Assembly (NCBI GenBank): GCA_003168255.1
Contig: PMSU01000151.1
Coordinates: 25,833-89,832 of the forward strand
Direction: 5' to 3'
Origin: Actinomycetota bacterium
GTDB taxonomy: Bacteria > Actinomycetota > Actinomycetes > Streptosporangiales > Streptosporangiaceae
Length of the DNA stretch: 64,000 nt
Shown here in pieces: positions 45,280 to 53,563 of the stretch. Position numbers and translations under genes: made by a program. How positions within the stretch are numbered: the stretch's first letter is position 1; the number at the start of each line of letters is the position of its first letter. The notes under the pieces are model-generated. The model was not told the origin of the DNA, ran no database searches, and saw nothing but the letters and a program-made list of their open reading frames with translations.

Positions 45280-46505
45280 CCTGCACCGTGGCTGCGCCGG
45301 ACACAGAGCGGCTAGGAGGCCACCGGCACCCTGAACCGGCATCGATCCCGGCCGGCACCGAGATCAGCCTGCATCGCGTCACGACGACCGACGGCGCCAC
45401 CATCAAGGGCACCATGTTCGACCCGCCAGGCGCGACCACGTGCGTGACCGTGATCCACCCGCGACTCGACATGAGCGGGCACCCGATGATCGGCCTCTTG
45501 CTTGAGGCCGGCGTCGCGGTGTGGAGCCAGGGGATGCGGGCGGTCGGGACGGATCACACCCTGGTCCACGAACAGGCCCTGCTCGACGTCGCCGCAGGGT
45601 ACGCGATCCCCCGTGGGCGCTACGACCGGCTCGTCTCGCTCGGGCACTCTGGTGGAGGAACCCTCAACGCGTTCTACCTCTGGCAGGCCACCGCCGCGGC
45701 CGACGACCGGATCGCGCGGACCCCGGCCGGCCGGCCCACGAGGCTTGCTGAGGCCCACATGCCGGTGCCCGACGGCGTGGTCTTCCTGGCAGCCCACCCG
45801 GGCCAGGGGGAGGTGATGCTGCACGGCATAGACCCGAGTGTGATCGACGAGGCGGATCCGCTGGCCGCCGATCCCGACCTGGACCTGTTCGATCCCCGCA
45901 ACGGGTTCCGCGAGCCGCCGGAGAGCTCGAGCTATGCCCCGGAGTTCCTGGCCCGGTACCGGGCGGCTCAGCGGGAGCGCATGGTCCGCCTCGACAACCT
46001 CACCCGGCACTGGGTCGCGCGCCGGGAGGAGGCCCGAGCCCGGTTCAAGGAGACCGGTGACGTCGCCAACAGGCGCGCGGCACTCGTCCCGCGCTTCCTC
46101 ATCGTCAACCGCACCGAGGCCGACCCGCGCTACGTGGATCTCTCCCTCGACCCCAACGACCGTCCCTACGGCTCGCTACACGGCCCGTACCCGCACCTGA
46201 TCAACTACGGCACCGTCGGGTTCGGCCGAATCTCCAGCCCGGACGCATGGCTGTCGACCTGGTCTGGCCTGTCGACTAACGCCTCGTTCGCCAAGGCCGC
46301 ACCCCACGTCAAGGTGCCGACGCTGTACCTGGAGTTCTCGGGCGACCAGACGCTCCTGCCCACCGATGCCGACAAGCTCTACGACGCGATCGGCGCCCTG
46401 GATAAGGAACGCGGGGTCATCCCCGGGCTCCACTTCGGCGCCGCCCTACCCGGCCACCGCCCGGGCATCGAACTGGCCGCGGACGCGGTCCTCGACTGGC
46501 TCTGA
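45276..46505 (+). CDS. Alpha/beta hydrolase with long lid, operon member
   Basis: 409 residues from GTG 45276. The nucleophile elbow is LVSLGHSGGGTLNAFYLWQA. The acid is probably Asp in YLEFSGDQTLLPTDADKLY, and His in FGAALPGHRPGIELAADAV could be the base. A long insertion (about residues 180-280, DPRNGFREPPESSSYAPEFL and onward) forms a lid. The N-terminal domain is beta-rich (SLHRVTTTDGATIKGTMFDP). Translationally coupled to the 82-residue gene. Likely task: hydrolysis of an ester, thioester or ring-cleavage product made by the upstream enzymes. Confidence 0.87.
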   Translation: MTCTVAAPDTERLGGHRHPEPASIPAGTEISLHRVTTTDGATIKGTMFDPPGATTCVTVIHPRLDMSGHPMIGLLLEAGVAVWSQGMRAVGTDHTLVHEQALLDVAAGYAIPRGRYDRLVSLGHSGGGTLNAFYLWQATAAADDRIARTPAGRPTRLAEAHMPVPDGVVFLAAHPGQGEVMLHGIDPSVIDEADPLAADPDLDLFDPRNGFREPPESSSYAPEFLARYRAAQRERMVRLDNLTRHWVARREEARARFKETGDVANRRAALVPRFLIVNRTEADPRYVDLSLDPNDRPYGSLHGPYPHLINYGTVGFGRISSPDAWLSTWSGLSTNASFAKAAPHVKVPTLYLEFSGDQTLLPTDADKLYDAIGALDKERGVIPGLHFGAALPGHRPGIELAADAVLDWL

Positions 46506-46545
46506 TTCGTCGCACACCCAGACCACCATCTCAGAGGAGCAGCTG

Positions 46546-47418
46546 ATGCACACGGACATCGACGTCCGCACCCCGGGCGGGTTGCGGGTCACCGGGATCG
46601 CGACCGGACCCGGCATCCCGGACACTCCGTTGCTGATCTGCCTCCCCGGAGGCAGCTACACCGCCCGCTACTTCGACGTCCCAGGGTTCTCGTTGCTCGA
46701 CGTCGCCGAGGCGAACGGGTTCACCGCGATCGCCCTCGACCGGCCCGGCTACGGCGGCAGCGATCCCCTCCCCGCCGACGAGCGGACGTTCGCCCGCAAC
46801 GCCGAGGTCCTCGACGAGGCCATCGCCGCGCTGTGGGCAGACTACGGGGGCGGCCACCCGGGAGTCGTCATGATCTCCCACTCCATCGGCTCGGCGATCA
46901 CGGTCCACATCGCCGCGCGCCAGCCCGCATGGCCGCTGCTCGGGATCGCGCTGCACGGGGTCAACACCCTGTCCCCCGACCACATCGTCGGCGCCTGGCA
47001 CTCGATGCCGCCCGGCGTCCCGGTGCAGTTCAGTCCCGAGCAGCGCCGCATGTTCATGTACGGACCGGACGGGACCTTCGCCCCCGACGCCGTCAGCCGC
47101 GCCGAGATCTCCGCGGCTGCCTGCCCGATCGAGGAACTGCTCGAGATCGTCGGCGAGTGGCCACGCACCGCGGCGGACCTCGCCCGGCATGTCCGGGTAC
47201 CGATCCACTACGTGCTCGCCGAGCACGAGGCCCTCTGGAACGCCGACCAGAGCCGGGTCGACGCCTTCGCCGGGATGTTCACCTCCGCACCCCGCGTGGA
47301 TGCCACCCTGGCCCGCGGCGTCGGCCACAGCATCGATCACCACCACCTCGGCAGGGCCCTGCACCTACAGCAGCTCGCCTTCGCCCTGACCTGCACCCCG
47401 GTGCCGGTCCCGGCCTGA
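46546..47418 (+). CDS. Alpha/beta hydrolase, second operon member
   Basis: 290 residues from ATG 46546, behind GAGGAGC. An oxyanion segment LICLPGGSYTARYFDVPGFS, then IALDRPGYGGSDPLPADERT, the elbow VVMISHSIGSAITVHIAARQ, acid candidate in LAEHEALWNADQSRVDAF and base His in ARGVGHSIDHHHLGRALHL. It belongs to the large family that includes meta-cleavage product hydrolases and C-C hydrolases. Two different hydrolases in one operon suggest two hydrolytic steps. Confidence 0.9.
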   Translation: MHTDIDVRTPGGLRVTGIATGPGIPDTPLLICLPGGSYTARYFDVPGFSLLDVAEANGFTAIALDRPGYGGSDPLPADERTFARNAEVLDEAIAALWADYGGGHPGVVMISHSIGSAITVHIAARQPAWPLLGIALHGVNTLSPDHIVGAWHSMPPGVPVQFSPEQRRMFMYGPDGTFAPDAVSRAEISAAACPIEELLEIVGEWPRTAADLARHVRVPIHYVLAEHEALWNADQSRVDAFAGMFTSAPRVDATLARGVGHSIDHHHLGRALHLQQLAFALTCTPVPVPA

Positions 47419-47450
47419 CACGCGGTCTCGGCGACGCCTACCATCTCGCC

Positions 47451-48251
47451 ATGGCAACTCCCCCTTCCCGTAACCGTCGCGCGGTGGCCGCGGCGGCCGA
47501 CCACACAGTCGACGCGGCCCCGGCGCGCGCGACGCGGACACGCACGTCGTCCTCGCGCCGCGAGCTGGTGATGTCGGAAATCCTCGAGCATGCGACCCGG
47601 CTCTTCGCCGAGCGCGGATACGACGGGACCACGTTGCAGGACATCGCCGATGCCATCGGGATCACCAGGCCGGGGCTCTACAACTACATCAGCAGCAAGG
47701 AACAGCTGCTCGCCGCGCTCGTCAGGGACGTCAGTGAGAACACCGCGCACATGGTCCGGGCGGTTCGGCTCCGCACCGACCTCAGCTCGGTCGAGAAGCT
47801 GCGCGCCGTGGTCCGCGCGCTGGTGCTCCAGCGCGCCGGGGCACCGGAGCGGTTCCGGGTTCTCGACCGCACCGAGGCCGCACTCCCCGAGGACGTAGCC
47901 GCCCTGCACCTCAAGGCGCGCCGGGAGGTCCTCGCCGAAGTGCGGACGATCATCGAGGAAGGCGTGTCGAGGGGAGAGTTCCGTCCTCGGGACGAGCGGC
48001 TGGCGGCGCTGTCGGTCATCGGCATGTGCAACTGGGTCGCGTGGTGGTTCCACCCAGGCTCCAGCCATCCCGCCGAACCGGTGGCCGACCAACTCGCCCA
48101 GAACGCCGTCGACATGCTTGCCTACCCGCAGGGGACCGGACCGCTCACCACCACGGCGCACCGCGCGCTGCAGATGGTCCGGGAGAACCTCGACTACCTC
48201 GAGCGCTTCCTCGGTCCAGAGTCTCAAATTCTGCGTAGTCCCGGAGAGTGA
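47451..48251 (+). CDS. TetR-family regulator of the aromatic-acid operon
   Basis: 266 residues from ATG 47451. A basic, disordered 35-residue leader precedes the helix-turn-helix (VMSEILEHATRLFAERGYDG, TTLQDIADAIGITRPGLYNY, ISSKEQLLAALV). The C-terminal domain (LKARREVLAEVRTIIEEGVS, then VIGMCNWVAWWFHPG) resembles the group that regulates acyl-CoA or aryl-CoA catabolic genes. It closes the rightward operon, so it is probably a repressor acting on the divergent promoter at 44293-44368. Confidence 0.92.
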   Translation: MATPPSRNRRAVAAAADHTVDAAPARATRTRTSSSRRELVMSEILEHATRLFAERGYDGTTLQDIADAIGITRPGLYNYISSKEQLLAALVRDVSENTAHMVRAVRLRTDLSSVEKLRAVVRALVLQRAGAPERFRVLDRTEAALPEDVAALHLKARREVLAEVRTIIEEGVSRGEFRPRDERLAALSVIGMCNWVAWWFHPGSSHPAEPVADQLAQNAVDMLAYPQGTGPLTTTAHRALQMVRENLDYLERFLGPESQILRSPGE

Positions 48252-48375
48252 CGAGCCGCCGCAAAGGTCGCTCGCGAGTGTGACGACTGCTCCGTGTCCC
48301 GATTCCTAGTGTTCGTTGCAGCGGAACACGCGGGGCTGGCCTGCTCCGTTAGGAATAAAGTGCGGAGGAGACATC

Positions 48376-49638
48376 ATGAGGTTCACCGTACTCATCGGCG
48401 GCCTGGCCGCCAGACATGACCAGCGCAGGAAGGCAGGGGGGTCGGGCCGGCTGGTGGGCTCGGCTGTCGGCGCTGTGGCGCTGGCCGCGTCCTTGCTGGT
48501 GACAGCGCCACCAGCAGGAGCGGCGTCGCTGGCCGGAGCGGCGCGTCCGTTGACAGGATCGGGGGTCCAGTCCTCCTTCGGTACCCCGGCCGTATGGAAC
48601 GGGACCGACCTGGTGACGGCGCAGTTCGGCACGAACGGCAACCTGTACGCCTACAAGCAGGCTCCGGGGGCTACGAGCTGGAAGAAGGAGTTGGTCGTCG
48701 CGGCCGGTGCCACCGGCAGCGACGGGTTCACTCCCTATCTCGCCGCCACCGCCACGTCGGTGCAAATCGTCTCCGAGGACAACCAGAACGGCACCATCTG
48801 GTTCTTCCAGCAAACCGACGGGCAGACCACATGGTCTGCTCCGCAACTGGTGGGCACGGTGGCGAACACCGAGCTACCCCAGATCGCCTGGACCGGTGTG
48901 CCCGGCCATGCGGGTACCAACTCGGTCATCACCGTCGATGACGGGTCCGGCGACGTGCTGTTCTTTTACCAGAACGGCGGCAGCTGGACCGAGGAGACGG
49001 TGGCGAAGGCTCCTTCTCCGTACCAGTATTACGACCCGGCGATCACCGCCACCGATACGGGCATCGTCATCGTGACACCCTCGACCGAGGGCACCTTCCA
49101 ATCCTGGTACCAGCCCTACGGCGGATCAGGCTGGGACTCCGACGGCACCATGGGCGTGACGAACGGCCGGTTCCAGTCTTTGTCAGTGACCTGGGACGGC
49201 ACCAACGTCGATGTGGTCAGCGCGTACACCTCGGGTGAGGTGGCGTTCCTGTGGAAGTCCGACAGCGCCGAGTTCTGGAGTGATGAGGTCCTGCCCGGAC
49301 CGACTACCGCCCAGCCGGTGGCCACCGATCCGGCCATCGCGTTCACCGGCTCCAACCTCGTCGTCACCGTGGTCCAGCAGATGACGTCTTCGACGGAGCG
49401 GCTGGACTTCTGGTGGCAGGGGTCGACCCTCACCGACTTCAACCTCGAGAAGGCTGCTACCGCGACGTCGCCGAAGGCCTACTTCGCGCCGATTCTCCTT
49501 TCTGATGCGAACTCCTCGGGTGAGGGTGCCATCTTCGCCCAGTTCTCGGCCAACAACGCCAAAACCTTTGGCCTCGACGACTGGACCGAGCGGGTCGGCG
49601 GGAAGGCCTGGACGAAGCACACCGTCGCGCCGGCCTAG
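48376..49638 (+). CDS. Secreted beta-propeller-like protein
   Basis: 420 residues from ATG 48376, behind GGAGGAGA. A long twin-Arg-poor signal peptide with a hydrophobic core (LVGSAVGAVALAASLLVTAP, cleavage near AGAAS) predicts export. The mature part is made of about six blades with aromatic-rich strands (FGTPAVWNGTDLVTAQFGTN, IWFFQQTDGQTTWSAPQLVG, DVLFFYQNGGSWTEETVAKA, VTWDGTNVDVVSAYTSGEVA), a sialidase/propeller-like pattern. No Asp-box or catalytic motif is clear. It is single, between the TetR gene and a terminator. Confidence 0.85.
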   Translation: MRFTVLIGGLAARHDQRRKAGGSGRLVGSAVGAVALAASLLVTAPPAGAASLAGAARPLTGSGVQSSFGTPAVWNGTDLVTAQFGTNGNLYAYKQAPGATSWKKELVVAAGATGSDGFTPYLAATATSVQIVSEDNQNGTIWFFQQTDGQTTWSAPQLVGTVANTELPQIAWTGVPGHAGTNSVITVDDGSGDVLFFYQNGGSWTEETVAKAPSPYQYYDPAITATDTGIVIVTPSTEGTFQSWYQPYGGSGWDSDGTMGVTNGRFQSLSVTWDGTNVDVVSAYTSGEVAFLWKSDSAEFWSDEVLPGPTTAQPVATDPAIAFTGSNLVVTVVQQMTSSTERLDFWWQGSTLTDFNLEKAATATSPKAYFAPILLSDANSSGEGAIFAQFSANNAKTFGLDDWTERVGGKAWTKHTVAPA

Positions 49639-49654
49639 CCAGCCAGAACCGCAG

Positions 49655-49686
49655 TGTGGCGCGAGATCTCCTGGTCTCGCGCCACA
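49655..49686 (+). terminator. 12-bp hairpin after the secreted protein
   Basis: TGTGGCGCGAGA, loop TCTCCTGG, TCTCGCGCCACA, 16 bp past the stop. Perfect stem; it may also stop the convergent hydrolase transcript. Confidence 0.9.
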
Positions 49687-49800
49687 CCGGCCTCACACGG
49701 CACCGCGAAGTGCGCGATCACATCACCTTCTCCTGGCCGCTGCGCGAGTGGGGGGCGGCCCGCGATCACTGCCTCTCACAGCTGTCTATGGACTGTCTGG

Positions 49801-50703
49801 TTAGTGAACCCGGGCCCGCAGGAACTTCCCGATCTGCTCGGTGGCCTCGGTGGCCTCGGGGGTGCCGAGCATGATCTGGTAGACGTGGGGCAGGCCCTCG
49901 CCGATCTCCAGGATGACGTCGCCCCCCGCTTGCGCTGCTGCTGTGGCCAGGCGTTCGGAATCGCTGAGCAGCAGGTCGGCCGTGCCTACCTGCACAAGCA
50001 GCGGCGGGAGCCCGGACAGTGAGGCGAATAGCGGCGACGCCAGGGGCGTCTTAGGGTCAGCCCCGGCCAGGTAGTCGGAGGCGAACTGACGGAGCATGGC
50101 GGGGGTGGAGATCGGATCCTGATCGGCGCGCTCGGTCATCGAGGCCCCCGAGCTGGTCAGATCCACCGTCGGGGACATCAGCGCGGCGGCCGCCGGCAAT
50201 GCCTCCCCGGCGTCACGCGTGGCCACGAGCAGGGCGACGGCGAGCCCTCCGCCGGCCGAGTCGCCGGCCACCGCTATTGATCTTGCGCTCAGGTCCTGGT
50301 CGGTGCGGAGCCAGCGCCATGCGGCCAGGACGTCGTCGATGGCGGCGGGGAAGGGATGCTCGGGGGCCAGGCGATATTCAGGGAACAGCACCCGCATCCC
50401 GCTGGCCCGTCCCAGCCGGACGGCCAGCTCGCCGTCGCTGCGAAGCGACCCGAGCCCGTAACCTCCGCCGTGCAGGAAGAGGAGTACCCGGCCAGCGTCC
50501 GCTCCAGGGGCGGCAAGCCAGTGGGCTGGCACCCCGCCAGCGGTCACCTCCCTCACCAGCACGTCGTCAGGCACTGGATGAAGGCGGCCCCCGGGAGCGA
50601 AGGCAGCGCGGCGCTCTTCCAGCGTCGGCGGGACCTGGCTGGCACTGGCTTTCTGCCGGTCCCTGAAGGCGTTGATCAAGTCCTGCATTGGCTGGCTCGG
50701 CAT
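49801..50703 (-). CDS. Hormone-sensitive-lipase type esterase
   Basis: 300 residues from ATG 50703, behind AGGAGA. The HSL family motifs are present: oxyanion loop LLFLHGGGYGLGSLRSDGEL, YRLAPEHPFPAAIDDVLAAW, the elbow IAVAGDSAGGGLAVALLVAT, then LVQVGTADLLLSDSERL (acid) and GEGLPHVYQIML (base His). It should hydrolyse short acyl esters in the cytoplasm. The start is diverged from a cupin gene by about 170 bp. Confidence 0.94.
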   Translation of the reverse strand: MPSQPMQDLINAFRDRQKASASQVPPTLEERRAAFAPGGRLHPVPDDVLVREVTAGGVPAHWLAAPGADAGRVLLFLHGGGYGLGSLRSDGELAVRLGRASGMRVLFPEYRLAPEHPFPAAIDDVLAAWRWLRTDQDLSARSIAVAGDSAGGGLAVALLVATRDAGEALPAAAALMSPTVDLTSSGASMTERADQDPISTPAMLRQFASDYLAGADPKTPLASPLFASLSGLPPLLVQVGTADLLLSDSERLATAAAQAGGDVILEIGEGLPHVYQIMLGTPEATEATEQIGKFLRARVH

Positions 50704-50874
50704 GTCGGCATCTCCTATGGCATAGCGATCGCACGCGAAGCACACGATCACCCCCGTGGAAACCCCTGGCCCGAACCAGGGATCTTCACGGGCGCGACGG
50801 GCCACGCCGGAGCGAGACAGTGAACCTTAACGGCATCAGGTGAGTCCGTCACGGAGTCCGGGAGGTTCACGACA

Positions 50875-51339
50875 ATGAGCACGCATCTACTAGATCAGGC
50901 CGTCTTCAAGCCGGTCCTGCCCGAGGACATCGGCTGGGAGCCGTTCCCGGCGTTCCCGCCGTCGGCTCGTCTCGCCGTCGTTGTGGGCGATCCATCACAG
51001 CCCGCTCCGTACGTGGTCCGGGTCAAGCTGCCGGCCGGCGTCAAGCTGATGCCCCACAGGCACCACGAGGATCGGATCTACACGGTCATGTCCGGCGTGT
51101 TCTACATCGGCGTGGGCGAACAGTTCGACGGCGGAAACCTGGAGGCGTACCCGCCGGGTGCCGTCATCGTCCTGCCCGGCGGTACCCCTCATTTCCACTG
51201 GGCCAAATCCGGTGAGTATGTCACCCAGGTGACGGCGTTCGGGCCGATCAGCCTCGGATGGCCCGGCAGGCAATATTCGACAAGGCCGGGCCACCGCACG
51301 TCATCGCTGTCATTGACGAGATGGTGCTGCACCGCCTGA
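50875..51339 (+). CDS. Cupin domain protein with foreign C-terminus
   Basis: 154 residues from ATG 50875, behind GGAGG. Residues 10-125 are a single cupin barrel: WEPFPAFPPSARLAVVVGD, metal-binding motif KLMPHRHHEDRIYTVMSGVF, YPPGAVIVLPGGTPHFHWAK and VTQVTAFGPIS. After FGPIS the frame runs into an unrelated sequence (GWPGRQYSTRPGHRTSSLSL). That same DNA, in another frame, codes for the DUF5753 regulator remnant. A deletion has therefore joined a cupin gene to the middle of a regulator gene; the barrel itself is probably intact. Confidence 0.82.
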   Translation: MSTHLLDQAVFKPVLPEDIGWEPFPAFPPSARLAVVVGDPSQPAPYVVRVKLPAGVKLMPHRHHEDRIYTVMSGVFYIGVGEQFDGGNLEAYPPGAVIVLPGGTPHFHWAKSGEYVTQVTAFGPISLGWPGRQYSTRPGHRTSSLSLTRWCCTA

Positions 51340-51650
51340 TCGGCTCGCCCGCGATCATGGCCGATCAGCTTGAGCACGCAGCCGCCGCGTCGGAACGGCT
51401 GAGCATGAGCATCCACGTGCTGCCCGCCACCGGGGCGAACGTGGGACTCAGCGGCGCGTTCGACGTCGCCAGCGCGGACGGGGGGCCGGATGTCCTGCGC
51501 ATGTCGGGCCTGGAAGACCAGACAACCGAGGACCGGGGCCTCACCCGCAAGGCAGCCGTAACATTCGATCTTGTCCGGAGGGACGCACTGCCTCGCGCGG
51601 CCAGCCGGGCTCTCATTCAGGAGGCAGCAGCGCAATGGAAGACACGATGA
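51258..51650 (+). pseudogene. DUF5753 regulator C-terminal domain, lacking its XRE helix-turn-helix
   Basis: An open frame of 130 codons encodes RQAIFDKAGPPHVIAVIDEM, then VLHRLIGSPAIMADQLEHAA and ERLSMSIHVLPATGANVGLS, the DUF5753 domain of Scr1-type actinobacterial XRE regulators. Full proteins of this kind are about 270-290 residues; the N-terminal HTH half has gone, replaced by the cupin gene. The frame begins inside the cupin gene and overlaps the DUF397 start by 16 bp. It may still be translated but is unlikely to bind DNA. Confidence 0.8.
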
Positions 51651-51835
51651 ACTGGCGCAAGTCCAGCTACAGCAGCAACGGCGGCGGCGAGTGCGTGGAG
51701 GTCGCCCGCAACCTCCCCGGTGCCGTGGCCGTCCGCGACAGCAAGCACCCGCGCGGGCCGGTGCTGGCGGTAACTCCCGCCGAGTGGCGCGACTTCATCG
51801 CCGGCGTGAAGGCCGGTCAGCACAACCTGACCTGA
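51635..51835 (+). CDS. DUF397 protein
   Basis: 66 residues, ATG 51635 behind AGGAGG. It matches DUF397 (NWRKSSYSSNGGGECVEVAR, AVRDSKHPRGPVLAVTPAEW, RDFIAGVKAG), small proteins nearly always paired with XRE-DUF5753 regulators in Streptomyces and relatives and proposed as toxin-antitoxin-like or regulatory partners. Here its regulator has lost the DNA-binding half. A repeat element begins directly at its stop codon. Confidence 0.93.
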   Translation: MEDTMNWRKSSYSSNGGGECVEVARNLPGAVAVRDSKHPRGPVLAVTPAEWRDFIAGVKAGQHNLT

Positions 51836-51995
51836 ACCGCAGGTCAGAGCAGTTTCGCTAAGCGTTCCGCCAACAGATCGCCCCTAAACGATCTTGGGTA
51901 AAGATCGTGGAATCCTGGGGTACGTTCGCGTGAGGACCCGTTAAGAGTGCCTCTGACCTGGGCACACGGTTTCGTCAAGCCCCTACTAGGTGACG
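51836..51995. repeat. MITE-like element, copy A
   Basis: Opens with CCGCAGGTCAGAGCA and has the inverse TGCCTCTGACCTG at 51948-51960, followed by TTTCGTCAAGCCCCTACTAGG. Inside is the hairpin ACGATCTT-GGGTA-AAGATCGT. The same order of blocks recurs at 54602-54760, with about 75-80 percent identity by eye. No protein is encoded. It lies just before a segment of lower GC content. Nothing else is seen up to the GTG at 52133. Confidence 0.75.
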
Positions 51996-52132
51996 GGCCG
52001 CGTTCCGCCTCCCCTTACATCATTCTCAGCCTTGATCGCTCCCGCGACGATGCAAAGTGGCACCGATGTTCAGCTGACCGCCCGACAACTCACACAGATC
52101 AACACGGCAAGTAAGGTATGAAAGGAGGATCA

Positions 52133-52792
52133 GTGAGTAAGTTAAAACTGTCTTTGTTCCTGTTTACTATCTTCGTGGCAACGGCTTTTGACGTTGGAGC
52201 TCTGTGGAGCTGGGACAAGCTTTCTACTGTTGGTAAGATAATCACTGTTTTAGGAGCGGTGGCGGCAGTATACGGAAATATAAGTGTCATTCGTGCCGTG
52301 GTTGCCATGAAAAAAGATGGCCTCATAGCGAAAAGGACCCGTACGTACAGCGACGGCTGGCCGGTCATGCAACCTCTGGGAGCGAAGGAAGTTCAGCTTC
52401 GAGATCAGAATATGATATCAGGTGAGCGTGTGCTTGGTCAGGTGATCGGGCGTTGCCATCAGGCAGTGATTGCCACAACACAGAAGGTCCTTGTTGTCAA
52501 GCACGGTTTTAGGGCGGGACAGGCGTTCGGCGGAAAGGCGACATCATACGATTATCGCAACATCATGAGCGTCGAAGTCCGCACCGGATTTTCCCAGGGC
52601 CAGTTCGTAGTAATCGTCGGCGGACTTGCCGCACCAAGAGGCAACCGAAATAAAGACAAGGTTGAGGTCATGGAATCCCCTAATGGAGTTATCTTTCGCT
52701 CGACTGATCAAAAGCTCTTTCAAAGTATGGCCGCACAAATCAGACTGATGGCCTCACAACCTCCGGCCGCGTCCTCTAGTCAGGCTAGCTGA
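52133..52792 (+). CDS. Membrane protein with bacterial PH-like domain
   Basis: 219 residues. GTG 52133 lies 4 nt past AAAGGAGG. Two membrane segments come first (LKLSLFLFTIFVATAFDVGA and ITVLGAVAAVYGNISVIRAV), then a cytoplasmic domain that looks like a YokE/bPH-type PH fold: GERVLGQVIGRCHQAVIATT, QKVLVVKHGFRAGQAF, YDYRNIMSVEVRTGFSQGQF. Such domains mediate membrane or protein contacts. Codons are clearly less GC-rich than elsewhere in the window (e.g. AAG TTA AAA), a mark of recent acquisition. It has no operon partner. Confidence 0.8.
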   Translation: MSKLKLSLFLFTIFVATAFDVGALWSWDKLSTVGKIITVLGAVAAVYGNISVIRAVVAMKKDGLIAKRTRTYSDGWPVMQPLGAKEVQLRDQNMISGERVLGQVIGRCHQAVIATTQKVLVVKHGFRAGQAFGGKATSYDYRNIMSVEVRTGFSQGQFVVIVGGLAAPRGNRNKDKVEVMESPNGVIFRSTDQKLFQSMAAQIRLMASQPPAASSSQAS

Positions 52793-52947
52793 CAGGTTCC
52801 CGTCCGTAAGCTGTCCCGCACTTGTTCCGGATCATGGGACTTCGAGCCTGATCGCGGGTAGCTCCCGGGCGAAGTTCTACCGCCCGGCCAGGTAGTGGTT
52901 AGGCAGGTACCGTAGTTGCGCGAGGTGTTACCGGGACTGGACGTCGG

Positions 52948-52971
52948 TCGTGACCTCGTGACGTCGTGACC
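52948..52971. repeat. Three tandem TCGTGAC octamers
   Basis: TCGTGACC, TCGTGACG, TCGTGACC, end to end. Short phased direct repeats of this kind are used as operators or iterons. They lie about 45 bp before GTG 53015 and the degraded frame described next, so they may control it or mark an old replicon or phage control site. Confidence 0.55.
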
Positions 52972-53026
52972 ATGGTGCCACCGGACTGTCGTAATGCGTT
53001 CATACACTCAAAGTGTGAAACCCCTG

Positions 53027-53563
53027 AACGTACAGGAATCTCCGACATGGGGGCGGTCGGCCCATACTGCATGTCGCTACCAGCCGCCGGTTCGACCTGA
53101 CCGAGGAGCAGCCAGCCGAGCTGATCCAGTTCCTCGCCAGCCTTCATGACGACCTGCCGCACTCTGAGCACGGTCTGACCTGCCTCACAGCGGGTGGTGA
53201 CCAGCGAGTCTATGTAGTCAGGTGCTCAGGCGACGGCTACTCGGTCCGACATTACCCAGGCAGCGGACATGACGGCGACCGTGCGCGTACGATCCGCCAC
53301 CTGACAGAGCCGGTATTCAGCCGTCACATCACGCGGACGCGGCATCGAAACGGGTGGGCAAGCGGGCAGCGCGGTCACCTGAACACGTCACCAGAGAACG
53401 CTATGCGGCCGTCCGGCCAAGCGGATAACGTGGGGCCTCACCATGACTGCGGGCGACGGCGGCGAGGGCCGCCCATGGGACACGATGGGCGGGCCGGATC
53501 CGATATTTTCGGGGAACCGTACCAACGACACTTCCCTCCTGCGCAGCCTCGGGTTGTGGTGTA
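53027..53563 (+). pseudogene. Degenerate open frame without a start codon
   Basis: From a TGA at about 53024 the frame stays open for 178 codons. The part SRRFDLTEEQPAELIQFLAS, then LHDDLPHSEHGLTCLTAGGD and QRVYVVRCSGDGYSVRHYPG has protein-like composition, but no ATG, GTG or TTG opens it before 53401. A GTG at 53015 in another frame begins VKPLNVQESPTW, so a single frameshift could have split one gene. The 3' part overlaps the two-TM gene at 53443. I do not recognise the family. Confidence 0.4.
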
